Assembly (NCBI GenBank): GCA_024403455.1
Contig: JAKSRR010000005.1
Location: 48,290 to 112,289 of the forward strand
DNA length: 64,000 nt
Direction of reading: 5' to 3'
DNA from: Lachnospiraceae bacterium
GTDB lineage: Bacteria > Bacillota > Clostridia > Lachnospirales > Lachnospiraceae
Numbering within the stretch: position 1 is the stretch's first letter; each line of letters begins with the position of its first letter. The notes beneath the pieces were generated by a model. It made no database searches and was not told where the DNA came from. It was given only the letters and a program-made list of their open reading frames with translations. Shown here in pieces: positions 39,403 to 48,452 of this stretch. The translations under genes and the position numbers were made by a program.

Positions 39403-41952
39403 TTGAAAAGAGAGCGTAAACCACTAGGTTTCATACTGATTATTTATTGCGTCCTTGTATTTATAGGAGGCCTTTTTGGCGTGAGCGCTCTTTTGAACCA
39501 TGGTAATACAGATATGACGGTAGAGCTCTCGGAGCCAACCTTGCCGACACTTTCTTTTGTATTAGAAGGAATGGATTATAATCTTCAATATGGTTATCTT
39601 ACGGAGATGAATCCGACCATGCTCAGAGATTGTATTACACCACTTGAGGCAGGAAGAAAATTATCCATTAAGATAGATACCTATGATCAGAGCGTTAGTA
39701 AGATCAGATACCAGTTACGCAGTCAGGATGGAAGCAGACTTATTGAGGATAGTGTGGTTTATGGGTACCTAGAGAAGGATGGTGTCATTACTGCAGATTT
39801 GCAGTTTCAGGATCTTATTGAAAAAGGACAGGAGTATAGCCTCTGCTTCTTATTAGATCTTGGAAATGGGCAAACTGCCAGATATTATAGCAGGATTATT
39901 GAAGATGCTAGCTATAATACGGCGGAAAAGCTTCGATTTGCCTATGATTTTACCAATACTGTGTATGATAGGCCAAAGGCATATGAAACCTTATCCACCT
40001 ATATGGAAAGTAATGCCAAAGGAGATAATAGCAGTTTTGCCTACACAAATATTCACTCTTCGATGAAACAGCTTGTATGGGGCAATCTGCAGATTCATAA
40101 AGCAACCGAACCTATGGCATATATCAGGGATATTAACGATAAGGAAGGAACCATTGCCCTTCGTTACTATGTTGGCGTTGCCCAGGATGAAGAAGACTTT
40201 TATGGGTATGTGAATGAGAAAATCACCATGAGAGAAGGAAAGGAACGATTCTATCTCATGGATTATGAGCGAACCTTAGAGCAGAGCTTTGATATGGAAA
40301 GTGGCGTGATTGCCAACAATAAGATTGTCTTGGGAATTACAGGAGAGGATGTTGATCTAGAAGAGAGTGAAGATGGAAAATATCTTGCCTTTGTCAGTGG
40401 TGGAAAGATTTTCAGTTATGGTGTCACAGATCATCGTATGACCGTTATCTATGATCCCTATGATAGAGAGGTAGAAGATGCTCGGAAAAGTCATAGAGAC
40501 TATCGTATAAAATTGTTCTCGGTGGAAGAGACCGGTGATGTGTGGTATATGATCTATGGATACCAGAATCGCGGAAAACATGAGGGGAAAGTGGGAACCG
40601 CGATTTATCACTATGATGGGCAGCTCAATACCATTGAAGAGATGGTATACATTCCTTATAGCGGTTCTGTGTCATTTTTATACGAGGATGTGGAAGAATT
40701 ATGCTACGTAAATAGTCAGCAGATGCTTCATATTAAAATGGATAATGCTGTATATTGCTTGAATTTAAAGACTATGGTAGTGGAAACACTGGTATCAGAC
40801 CTTCCGGAGGATGGATTTGTAGCAAATGCAAAGGAAGGTGTGGCAGCCTGGATTGAAGGGGATGATTTATACGATTGTGATACGATTGTCCTCAAGAATT
40901 TAAAGTTCGGCAGCACAGAATATATTACTGCAGAGCAGGGAAGCAGACTTCTTCCCATCGGATTTTTTGGTAATGCCTTTATCTATGGTATGGCAAAGAA
41001 AGCAGATATTGGAACGACCGATACCGGAAAAGTATTTTTCCCTATGTATCATCTGCGGATTCTTTCTCCCTCTGGTAGTGTGTTAAAAGACTATGAGGAG
41101 AGAGGTATTTTGGTCACGAAGGTGACGCTTTCTGGAAGTATGCTTTCCTTAGAGCGAGTGGAGCGATCGGAAAATGGATTTAAGGAAGCGCTACCTGACC
41201 AGATACTCAATAATGTGGCTCCGGAAAGTCAGGTGAATACGATACAAACTGCAGTAACGGATAATTATGAGACTTTGGTGCAGATCGCTCTTCGAAAGGA
41301 AATCGAGACAAAGGGTATGAAGATGCTCTATCCCCGCTATGTTTTATTTGAAGGAGACAGAGAAGTTTTGACGTCTTCGGAAGATACCTTGTCTGATAGT
41401 TATTTGGTTTATAAACAGGGCGAACACATACTAACGACGCGTAATTTTGTAAAGGCCGCTGAACTTGCCAGAGAAATCGGTGGTACCGCGCAAAGTGGGG
41501 ATGGAAAATATCTCTATCACGGTATGGAGCGCAATGACAGAAATCAGATTATGTTTTTAAAGGAGGATACATTGCCTTCGGACCAAAGTCTGAAGAATGC
41601 TTTGCCGGCCTGTGTAACAGCAATGTGTCTGAAGGAAGGTGTACGTATTGACGGAGCCAGCGAATTAGGCACAGGAAAAGAAATCCCCACGATTTTAGAA
41701 GAGAATATTCCAGGATGTATCCCGCTTTCTTTAGAGGGTGCAGATCTTGAAATGGCACTAGATTATGTACAGCAGGATTATCCGGTTCTTGTGAATTTGA
41801 AAGCGGGTGCAGTATTATTAATTGGATACAACCAGACAGAGGTTGTACTTTGGGATCCTGTAAAGGGCAGTGTATATAAGATTTCTCGAAAGGAAGCTTT
41901 GCAAAAGTTTTCTGAAGATGGAAATCCGTTTACTACCTATGTAAGGTTTTAG
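39403..41952 (+). CDS. Membrane-anchored protein with propeller-like repeats and a degenerate C39-like end
   Basis: 849 residues from a TTG start with AAAGGA seven bases upstream. One membrane helix (about 9-28), then an extracellular Ig-like region, then a long beta-rich part with propeller-like blades (DGKYLAFVSGGKIFSYG, YHYDGQLNTIEEM). The last 120 residues resemble a C39 peptidase-like domain: ALPACVTAMCLK where the active-site helix would be and VLLIGYNQTEVVLWDP at the DPxxG strand, but the expected His before GY is Leu/Ile. Catalysis is doubtful. It may share a transcript with the exonuclease gene four bases on. Function unknown. Confidence 0.75.
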   Translation: MKRERKPLGFILIIYCVLVFIGGLFGVSALLNHGNTDMTVELSEPTLPTLSFVLEGMDYNLQYGYLTEMNPTMLRDCITPLEAGRKLSIKIDTYDQSVSKIRYQLRSQDGSRLIEDSVVYGYLEKDGVITADLQFQDLIEKGQEYSLCFLLDLGNGQTARYYSRIIEDASYNTAEKLRFAYDFTNTVYDRPKAYETLSTYMESNAKGDNSSFAYTNIHSSMKQLVWGNLQIHKATEPMAYIRDINDKEGTIALRYYVGVAQDEEDFYGYVNEKITMREGKERFYLMDYERTLEQSFDMESGVIANNKIVLGITGEDVDLEESEDGKYLAFVSGGKIFSYGVTDHRMTVIYDPYDREVEDARKSHRDYRIKLFSVEETGDVWYMIYGYQNRGKHEGKVGTAIYHYDGQLNTIEEMVYIPYSGSVSFLYEDVEELCYVNSQQMLHIKMDNAVYCLNLKTMVVETLVSDLPEDGFVANAKEGVAAWIEGDDLYDCDTIVLKNLKFGSTEYITAEQGSRLLPIGFFGNAFIYGMAKKADIGTTDTGKVFFPMYHLRILSPSGSVLKDYEERGILVTKVTLSGSMLSLERVERSENGFKEALPDQILNNVAPESQVNTIQTAVTDNYETLVQIALRKEIETKGMKMLYPRYVLFEGDREVLTSSEDTLSDSYLVYKQGEHILTTRNFVKAAELAREIGGTAQSGDGKYLYHGMERNDRNQIMFLKEDTLPSDQSLKNALPACVTAMCLKEGVRIDGASELGTGKEIPTILEENIPGCIPLSLEGADLEMALDYVQQDYPVLVNLKAGAVLLIGYNQTEVVLWDPVKGSVYKISRKEALQKFSEDGNPFTTYVRF

Positions 41953-41956
41953 GAAG

Positions 41957-42874
41957 ATGAAGTATATTGTGTTTGATTTAGAATGGAATCAGCCAATGGA
42001 TGGGAAGAACTCAAAAGAAAGAGATCTTCTTTTTGAGATTCTCGAAATTGGAGCAGTGAAGTGTGATGAGCATGGAACTATTTTGGATTCCTATAAGCAG
42101 GTGGTCCGTCCGACTGTCTATCATAAGATCAACAAGTATACAGCCCAAATGATTCAGATTAGTGACGCGGAGTTTAAAGCTGGACAATACTTTACCAAAG
42201 CCGTTCGTGAATTTTTAAAATGGTGCGGCGATGAACCTTATACGTTTGTAACCTGGGGAAATCAGGATGTTTTCGAGCTCAGAGAGAATATGAACTATTA
42301 CAAACTTTCTCTAGCAAGTGGTCCTATGGAGTACATTAATCTTCAGCGTATTTATGGGATTCTTACGGGAGAGGAGGAGCGAAATAAAGGACTGGAAGCT
42401 GCCATAACAGAACTCTCTATTGAGAAGGATATTCCCTTCCACAGAGCCTATAGTGATGCCTATTACACTGCAAAGATCTTAGCACTTCTTCCGAAGGAGA
42501 TGCTTACAGAATATCCATCCTATGATGTTTATGAGCCCCCCAGAACGAAGGAAGAAGAAATCGTCCAGAAAGGGAATAAGGAGTTTCTTTATATTTATAA
42601 AGCGCAACAGGAAAAGGAGAAGGCGTCAAGGACTCCCGGACTATATTCCTTATATTGTCCCAAGTGTGAAGGAAAACAGATTCCAAAGAAGGTAGACTGG
42701 TCCAGCACGAATACTGGATATACCTGCGTTGCAAAATGCAGAGTTCATGGTTACGTTACCGTTAAAATAAGAACCAGAGAATCCTATAAGCATCTGTATT
42801 ATGCGGAGAAAATTATTCGCTATATTACGGAAGAAGAAGCGCTTAAATGGAAAGAGAAAAAGAAGAAATCATAA
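41957..42874 (+). CDS. DEDDh-type 3'-5' exonuclease with C-terminal zinc ribbon
   Basis: 305 residues. RNase T/DnaQ-like fold: Asp-Glu in VFDLEWN, LEIGAVKCDEHG, middle acidic residue in WGNQDVFEL, and His-Asp in HRAYSDAYYTAKI. The group includes KapD/Eri1-type exoribonucleases. After a charged linker, a zinc-binding segment (CPKCEGK ... CVAKCRVHG) covers about 235-280 and may bind nucleic acid. Coupled to a YcxB-like gene with no gap. Confidence 0.85.
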   Translation: MKYIVFDLEWNQPMDGKNSKERDLLFEILEIGAVKCDEHGTILDSYKQVVRPTVYHKINKYTAQMIQISDAEFKAGQYFTKAVREFLKWCGDEPYTFVTWGNQDVFELRENMNYYKLSLASGPMEYINLQRIYGILTGEEERNKGLEAAITELSIEKDIPFHRAYSDAYYTAKILALLPKEMLTEYPSYDVYEPPRTKEEEIVQKGNKEFLYIYKAQQEKEKASRTPGLYSLYCPKCEGKQIPKKVDWSSTNTGYTCVAKCRVHGYVTVKIRTRESYKHLYYAEKIIRYITEEEALKWKEKKKKS

Positions 42875-43414
42875 ATGGCAAAATTATTTTTTGAAAATAA
42901 ATTTATATTAACCAGAGACCTTCATAAGGAATATTGTAAGGCGACCTATAAGGTAACTCGTACTAGAAGAAAGGTGATTTATGGCATACTGGCTGTGGCT
43001 TTTCTTGCAGTAGCGTTAGTGAGTGCTTTTCTGTGGCATTTGATTCCTATCATTATAGTTGCCGGCATTATTTCTGCATTTTGCTTTTACTCGCTCTTCT
43101 TCGGATATCTACTTTATGAGTGGTTTGATATGGGAAGACTTAAGGAAGAGTTTGGTCCGGCAGTTGCTATGGTGGTGTCATTTTATTCTGATCGTATTGG
43201 TATTCGTGTAAATGAGAAGAAGGTTGCATTTAAGTATGATAGCATCACCAGATGTATTGAGACGGAACATCTTTACATCTTCTTCGTATATGCGGAAGGT
43301 ATTATTGAGCATGGACAGGCCATTTATAAAAATGGATTTGGAGAGGAAATAAAAATCCCCGATTTCCAAAGAGTCATCAATGAAAAAACGGGGAGAGAAA
43401 TTTTTAAGATATAA
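42875..43414 (+). CDS. YcxB-like membrane protein
   Basis: 179 residues; start codon directly follows the exonuclease stop (TAA-ATG). Two adjacent membrane helices (about 34-55 and 58-80), then a soluble domain with GIRVNEKKVAFKYDSI and a C-terminal FVYAEGIIEHGQAIYKNGFG, as in YcxB-family proteins. Function unknown. Ends five bases from the convergent dacA-type gene with no hairpin between. Confidence 0.75.
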   Translation: MAKLFFENKFILTRDLHKEYCKATYKVTRTRRKVIYGILAVAFLAVALVSAFLWHLIPIIIVAGIISAFCFYSLFFGYLLYEWFDMGRLKEEFGPAVAMVVSFYSDRIGIRVNEKKVAFKYDSITRCIETEHLYIFFVYAEGIIEHGQAIYKNGFGEEIKIPDFQRVINEKTGREIFKI

Positions 43415-43419
43415 ACTAT

Positions 43420-45309
43420 CTAAGGATTGTCTTTGGGAGGAAGCCCTACTCTGTACATATCACTGAAGCTACCGGTTCTGCGTACTTGCTGCGGGGGCCG
43501 GTTTTTTGGTGCAGAAGAAACCTTTGTAGTTTTGTTCTGCGTGGTATTAGGCAATGGTTTCTTGGCATAGCCGGTGGTCATTTCACCATCTTTCATACGG
43601 TAGGTATCAATGGTATCTGTCGGACGCTCTGCCTGGGTGGGTCTAGTGATTTGCGTAATGGCTTTACTCTCGCGACTTTTGATTTCTGCCTGGGCTGCTT
43701 TTCTGGCAGCAAGGAGTTCTCTGTCTTTACGTGCTTTCATTTCCTCAGGTGTTTCAGCCTTGGAAGAGAATCTTCGCCCAGGCTGTCGTCTGGTACTACC
43801 CTGTGTAGAAGTTTGTCTAGTAGGTGCAGTATTTCCAGAACTTCTTCGGTAGTTTACCCCAGGTTTTCTAGAGTCGCCTCGGCGCTTACGAATATTTCCA
43901 GCGCGGTTTGGACTCATGAGGAAAGCACGAACTCTGGTTAATACAAAGAATACGACCAGAATAATGGCGACAGTAATTAAAAGAACCAGGAAAACTTTCT
44001 TAACATTGATAATGATGGGGCTCTTGCCTGTAATTGATGTTTTTTCTGGAGCACCTTCCGTGAAATGAACGGAGTCACTTTGGGTTCCCGTATAGACAAT
44101 CTCGCCGTCGCCTACAGGGGCGCCATTGTAGGTATAGAGAATATGCGCTACGGTGGAACCGTTTGTGTGGTCGTACTGAAGAGAAGCCGTGGTTTCATCG
44201 AAGGAAACACCATTGGGCAAAACTACAGAGGAGGTGTCCTTTACAGAAAGAAGGGGCTGGGTGCTTCCAAAAAGATCTCCGGAAGAATTGAAGAAATCTG
44301 TGTGTCCTACCTGGAATCTGGTTTCCTGCTCCGTTACTTTGTAGGAGGTAAAATTATTAAATCCGTAGGCAAAGAGATTGTCCGTATCAGCAAACTGGTC
44401 AGGGCTTTCTTCCTTCATAATGACACAGATTAAGCGGACACCATTATTCTCTGCACAGGAAACTAATGTCTGTCTGGCAACATCGGTATATCCTGTTTTG
44501 GAACCTAATAATCCTTCGTAATAATAGCTGCATCCAGGCAACATCTTGTTGTGAGAACCGAGATAATGCTCTTCGTGGTTGTGACCATCATCGGCCTCAA
44601 TGTGGTAGGAAAGCAGAAGGGAAATTCTGCAGAGTTCATCGTGAGAGAAGAATTCTTTTCCGATAATAGCAAGGTCCATGGCGGAACAATAGTGATCCTC
44701 ATCATGATAGCCATGGGGAGTTACAAAATGACTGTTGGTACAACCAAGCTCTGCTGCTCGCTGATTCATTAATTCCACAAAGGCCTCAATGCTTCCGCTG
44801 ACATGTTCCGCTAATGCATTGCAGGCTTCGTTGGCGGAATTAATGAGAACACCATGTAAAAGCTCAGCCACTGTAAGCTGTTCTCCCGCTACTAATGCCA
44901 TGTTGGAGCCATTTCTGCCCTTGTTATCAATAGCTGTCTGGCTGACGGTAACCATTTCATCCATGTCACAGTTTTCTGCGACTAAAATACAAGTAAGCAG
45001 CTTGGTGGTGCTGGCAGGAAATAGTTTCTGGTCAACGTTTTTTCCATACAGGATGGTACCAGAATCTGCGTCCATGAGTACGGCAGATGCTGCACCAATG
45101 GCAGGACCCTGGGGCCAGCCGGGAATTTCATTGGTTTCTACCCGCTCCTTTTTGCGGTCTTCGGCCTGGGCAATAAGGTCATCCGTAGAAGTGGCATTAG
45201 CGTGGATGGAAAAAAGAAATGAGAAAAGGAAGCTGCAAAGAAGCAGCCAGGAAAGAACATTTTTTTTATTTTGTCTGTGGAAGAATCTGCCTACCAGTAG
45301 CTTACACAT
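43420..45309 (-). CDS. D-alanyl-D-alanine carboxypeptidase (PBP5/DacA family) with long basic tail
   Basis: 629 residues. Signal peptide (about 15-39), then serine carboxypeptidase domain with SxxK ASTTK (Ser100, Lys103), SxN in INSANEAC and KTG in GSKTGYTD, and the C-terminal beta domain. Most relatives end in an amphipathic anchor; here a true membrane helix (about 438-460) is followed by some 165 residues rich in Arg, Lys, Pro and Thr, which would lie in the cytoplasm. The function of this tail is unknown. Ribosome site GAGAGGGG. Confidence 0.93.
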   Translation of the reverse strand: MCKLLVGRFFHRQNKKNVLSWLLLCSFLFSFLFSIHANATSTDDLIAQAEDRKKERVETNEIPGWPQGPAIGAASAVLMDADSGTILYGKNVDQKLFPASTTKLLTCILVAENCDMDEMVTVSQTAIDNKGRNGSNMALVAGEQLTVAELLHGVLINSANEACNALAEHVSGSIEAFVELMNQRAAELGCTNSHFVTPHGYHDEDHYCSAMDLAIIGKEFFSHDELCRISLLLSYHIEADDGHNHEEHYLGSHNKMLPGCSYYYEGLLGSKTGYTDVARQTLVSCAENNGVRLICVIMKEESPDQFADTDNLFAYGFNNFTSYKVTEQETRFQVGHTDFFNSSGDLFGSTQPLLSVKDTSSVVLPNGVSFDETTASLQYDHTNGSTVAHILYTYNGAPVGDGEIVYTGTQSDSVHFTEGAPEKTSITGKSPIIINVKKVFLVLLITVAIILVVFFVLTRVRAFLMSPNRAGNIRKRRGDSRKPGVNYRRSSGNTAPTRQTSTQGSTRRQPGRRFSSKAETPEEMKARKDRELLAARKAAQAEIKSRESKAITQITRPTQAERPTDTIDTYRMKDGEMTTGYAKKPLPNTTQNKTTKVSSAPKNRPPQQVRRTGSFSDMYRVGLPPKDNP

Positions 45310-45337
45310 GACAAAGTGCCCCTCTCGTGAAGTTTAC

Positions 45338-45365
45338 ATAATATCACATTTTTATTTTACACCAA
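45338..45365 (-). promoter_or_regulatory. Possible promoter of the carboxypeptidase gene
   Basis: Minus strand: TTGGTG at 45365-45360, 16-base spacer, TATTAT at 45343-45338; about 29 bases before the start codon. Confidence 0.4.
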
Positions 45366-45467
45366 TTCTGATAAAAATATACGGAAAGTTTTTGTGAGCA
45401 ACGAGTTAAAAATAGGGTACATTAACCAAAAGACTATTTAATGTATTATAAAAAATGACGAAATCTT

Positions 45468-45495
45468 TTGACTATATATAAAATTTGTATAAAAT
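45468..45495 (+). promoter_or_regulatory. Promoter of trmB
   Basis: TTGACT at 45468-45473, 16-base spacer, TAAAAT at 45490-45495, in an AT-rich stretch 40 bases before trmB. Confidence 0.6.
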
Positions 45496-45534
45496 GTATT
45501 TTGGTTTATTGTAGAGAGGATAGGGAAGCCGATT

Positions 45535-46173
45535 ATGCGACTTAGAAATGTATCCGGTTCTCGGGAAAAAATAGCAGAGAGCCGTTTTGTCATACAGGAA
45601 CCCGGGTTATGCAAGGGTAAATGGGCAGAAGAATTTGGGAATACAAATCCTATTCATGTAGAGATTGGTATGGGAAAGGGCCGATTTCTGATGGATATGG
45701 CCAGACTTCATCCAGAGATTAACTACATCGGTATTGAAAAGTATTCCTCGGTACTGATTCGTGGTATTCAGAAGATGGAAGAAGAACCTTTAGAGAATGT
45801 CAGACTGCTTCGTATGAATGCGGAAGAAACACCGGATATTTTTGCACCGGAAGAAGTGGATAGGATTTATCTTAACTTTTCTGATCCCTGGCCTAAGGAC
45901 AGACACGCCCAGAGAAGACTTCCCAGCCGCACATTTCTTGGAAGATATGATCAGTTTTTAAAGAAAGATGGAGTGATTGAGTTTAAGACAGATAATGAGG
46001 GGTTGTTTGTCTTTGCACTGGAAGAGATTCCGGAAACAAAGTGGAAGATTCAGGCAATGACTAGGGATCTTCATCATGATGCTGTCATGAATGAAGGCAA
46101 TGTCATGACGGAATACGAAGAGAGATTTTCTTCTATGGGAAATCCTATTTATAAGTATATTATTTATCGGTAG
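45535..46173 (+). CDS. trmB: tRNA (guanine-N7-)-methyltransferase
   Basis: 212 residues. Makes m7G46 in tRNA. SAM site EIGMGKGRFLMDMA, YIGIEKYSSV, NAEE, and the family box NFSDPWPKDRHAQRRL are complete. Followed after 35 bases by a pilin gene on the same strand. Confidence 0.97.
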   Translation: MRLRNVSGSREKIAESRFVIQEPGLCKGKWAEEFGNTNPIHVEIGMGKGRFLMDMARLHPEINYIGIEKYSSVLIRGIQKMEEEPLENVRLLRMNAEETPDIFAPEEVDRIYLNFSDPWPKDRHAQRRLPSRTFLGRYDQFLKKDGVIEFKTDNEGLFVFALEEIPETKWKIQAMTRDLHHDAVMNEGNVMTEYEERFSSMGNPIYKYIIYR

Positions 46174-46208
46174 AGGGGCCGAGAGATGGATTAGGAGGAG
46201 AGAAAATT

Positions 46209-46742
46209 ATGAAAAAGGAAGTAGCTAATAACAATGGTTTTTCGTTAGTTGAGCTGATTATTGTTATTGCAATTATGGCGATTTTAGTAGGTATTTTGGC
46301 ACCGAACGTGCTTAGACAGTTAGAGAAGGCAAAGGTTTCCAATGATCTAGAAACATTATCGACGATTTGCGCATCCATTGAGTACGGCTTGACGGATCAA
46401 GCCATTATGAACGATCCTGCTTCTCAGGCACTTGCTAATTATATTGATACAACCACCACGCCCATTCCTATTACGATTTTTTCACAGCCAACCTATGCAA
46501 GCTGTGAACTTGTAAATTATATTAAAGAAGCCAGCAAAATCGGTGACTTTACCCAGAACGGGATTATGGACAGAATTAAATCTAGAACCACAGCAAACAG
46601 TATGGTATATTTCTGCCGTCGTGGTACAGCGATTAACCCCATTGTTATGTGGATTACAGAAACAGACAGTGAAGGAAAGAGAAGAAAGCCATCAGCGCCT
46701 ACTACTTACGAAGGTATCACCTGTGAAATTGCAATTAACTAA
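46209..46742 (+). CDS. Type IV pilin-like / pseudopilin protein
   Basis: 177 residues. Short basic leader MKKEVANNNG, then the class III processing motif GFSLVELIIVIAIMAILVG, with cut expected after Gly and Glu5 present. The globular part has few cysteines and is unrecognised. AGGAGGAG precedes the start. No prepilin peptidase, ATPase or other pilin genes are within the window, so the machinery must be elsewhere. Confidence 0.88.
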   Translation: MKKEVANNNGFSLVELIIVIAIMAILVGILAPNVLRQLEKAKVSNDLETLSTICASIEYGLTDQAIMNDPASQALANYIDTTTTPIPITIFSQPTYASCELVNYIKEASKIGDFTQNGIMDRIKSRTTANSMVYFCRRGTAINPIVMWITETDSEGKRRKPSAPTTYEGITCEIAIN

Positions 46743-46761
46743 TACAGATATTGTTTTCACT

Positions 46762-46793
46762 AAAAATGGCTCCTTGGTAGGAGCCATTTTTTA
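46762..46793. terminator. Bidirectional terminator after the pilin gene
   Basis: 12-bp stem, 46762-46773 with 46780-46791, A-run left and T-run right; serves the pilin gene and overlaps the end of the convergent gene. Confidence 0.9.
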
Positions 46794-47723
46794 ATACGGA
46801 ATCCTGCAATCTAAACCGCTGAGGTAGGAAAGAGAAGGTTCTATACGAAAAGCATCGGAAGCGGATGCCAGTGCCTTTTCCAACATGTATAGAAACTTAA
46901 GATAGTTCTTTCTGGCTTTCTTATAAAGGTCTGTAAAACTTTCTGTGGAGCAGAGGGTTTCATCCCAGGGATTCACCCATACATCGTGATTTTTATTAAG
47001 AGGATCTTTATTGACCGGTCTATGGTCTTCTGGAATTTGGGACGATAGTGTTCCCTTCAGGTGAAACATCTTTTCTACTGCCTGAAACAGTTTTTTCTGA
47101 CGACCACTTTTATTATGAAAAGGTGCCCAGGTTAAGGGCATGATATGAAAATCCAGTTTCTTTGTTTTTGTAAATGCAGTTTCTTCCGGATAAGTTTTTT
47201 CAGCAGCCTGCATAAATAGCTTTCGGACGGCAGAGACTTCTTTTCCAGAGAGCCAGTGTAATTTATGTCTTGGAAGAGCGGAAGGTAAGATTCCAAGAAC
47301 ATTACGTACAACGAGAAAATCCAGATCTGTTTCCAAAGTAGCATGTCTGACAGAGTAGGAAGGATCCTCTTTATCAAAATCTGTTCTGGCATAGATGAAA
47401 GGATGTGTCATGGTATCTAAAGCATAATGTCCCAGAAAACCAGCCAGGTATGCCACCATGATAGAGCGCTCCTTCTCCTTCTTATGGTGTTTAGCAAAAT
47501 GGAACATGTTTTGTAAAAACAGGCCAGTATGGGTAGTATGCATTTGCCGTCCTAACATCTTTTTGTGAAAAATCGCCTGGGTAAAAAAGAAGCAGCTGTC
47601 AGGACCCTGGTTTCCAAGGGCATAAGCGGACGGATGTTTTCTACAGCAGTTTTTTATATAGCCATTAGGAAGACGTTTTAAACTGTCGATGCCAAAGGCA
47701 TAATGGGTATCAAAACTAGGCAT
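46791..47723 (-). CDS. Zinc-dependent phospholipase C-like protein
   Basis: 310 residues from the ATG at 47723 with a G-rich ribosome site; the frame extends upstream to 47759 but the family starts at MPSFDTHYAFG. Histidine/Asp metal ligands in THYAFG, GNQGPDS, FLGHYALDTMTHPF fit PF00882. No signal peptide, unlike the classical toxins, so probably cytoplasmic; substrate unknown. Confidence 0.85.
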   Translation of the reverse strand: MPSFDTHYAFGIDSLKRLPNGYIKNCCRKHPSAYALGNQGPDSCFFFTQAIFHKKMLGRQMHTTHTGLFLQNMFHFAKHHKKEKERSIMVAYLAGFLGHYALDTMTHPFIYARTDFDKEDPSYSVRHATLETDLDFLVVRNVLGILPSALPRHKLHWLSGKEVSAVRKLFMQAAEKTYPEETAFTKTKKLDFHIMPLTWAPFHNKSGRQKKLFQAVEKMFHLKGTLSSQIPEDHRPVNKDPLNKNHDVWVNPWDETLCSTESFTDLYKKARKNYLKFLYMLEKALASASDAFRIEPSLSYLSGLDCRIPY

Positions 47724-47752
47724 AGAAGCCCCCTTTCCTATAGAGAAATACT

Positions 47753-47781
47753 TTATCAACTTACTATACTTATGGTATCAT
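47753..47781 (+). promoter_or_regulatory. Promoter of the HAD phosphatase gene
   Basis: TTATCA at 47753-47758, 17-base spacer, TATCAT at 47776-47781 with TGG just before (extended -10). Confidence 0.5.
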
Positions 47782-47821
47782 AAACTGATGAATTGTGTAG
47801 AAAAACAAGGCGGTGAAAGTT

Positions 47822-48430
47822 GTGATAAAGAATATTATATTTGATGTGGGAAATGTTCTTGTAGACTTTCGTGACCTGGCATACATGGCAGATCTCGGTT
47901 TCTCTGAAGAGCTTGCCATGGAGTTTCAGAAAAAGGTGGTCTGGAATCCATTATGGCAGGAGCTGGATCGAGGTGTTCTGGATCCGAAAGAAGTGATGGA
48001 GGAAATGAAAAAACTGGTGCCATCACATAGGAAGGAAGCAGATCTTTTCTTTGATAGACTGGATGAGATTGTAGAGTCCTTTCCTTATGCACAGGAATGG
48101 CTACACAGTCTGCGAGAGAGAGGATATAAGACGTATCTGCTTTCCAACTATCCGAAGGATTTGTTTGAAGGCCACGTAGAAAATGGTCGTTTCACCTTTA
48201 TGAAAGACATTGATGGAAAAGTGGTTTCAGCTTACGAGAAGTGCATCAAGCCGGATCCAGCCATTTACAATTGTCTATTGCATCGTTATCAGCTGCAGCC
48301 TTCAGAGTGTGTATTTTTAGATGACCGCAAGGAAAATGTGGAAGCAGCTATAGCGCTTGGCATACATGGAATACATTTTACAGATTATGAAAAATGTAAA
48401 GCACAGTTAGAACAGTTACTATCAGAATAA
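47822..48430 (+). CDS. HAD-superfamily phosphatase (YihX-like)
   Basis: 202 residues from GTG 47822 (GGTGA at 47812-47816); a GTG at 47813 overlaps that site. Motif I FDVGNVLVDF, with the second Asp replaced by Gly-Asn-Val as in YihX/sugar-phosphatase relatives, motif II LLSNYP, motif III Lys in CIKPDPAIY, motif IV LDDRKENV. Likely acts on sugar phosphates. First gene before the AIM24 cluster, 22 bases upstream. Confidence 0.85.
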   Translation: MIKNIIFDVGNVLVDFRDLAYMADLGFSEELAMEFQKKVVWNPLWQELDRGVLDPKEVMEEMKKLVPSHRKEADLFFDRLDEIVESFPYAQEWLHSLRERGYKTYLLSNYPKDLFEGHVENGRFTFMKDIDGKVVSAYEKCIKPDPAIYNCLLHRYQLQPSECVFLDDRKENVEAAIALGIHGIHFTDYEKCKAQLEQLLSE

Positions 48431-48452
48431 AACCGACTAAAGGGGGCAGACA

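Noticed and set aside
44065-45397. Several plus-strand reading frames within the carboxypeptidase region
   Set aside because: Shadows of the minus-strand gene, which has intact SxxK, SxN and KTG motifs.
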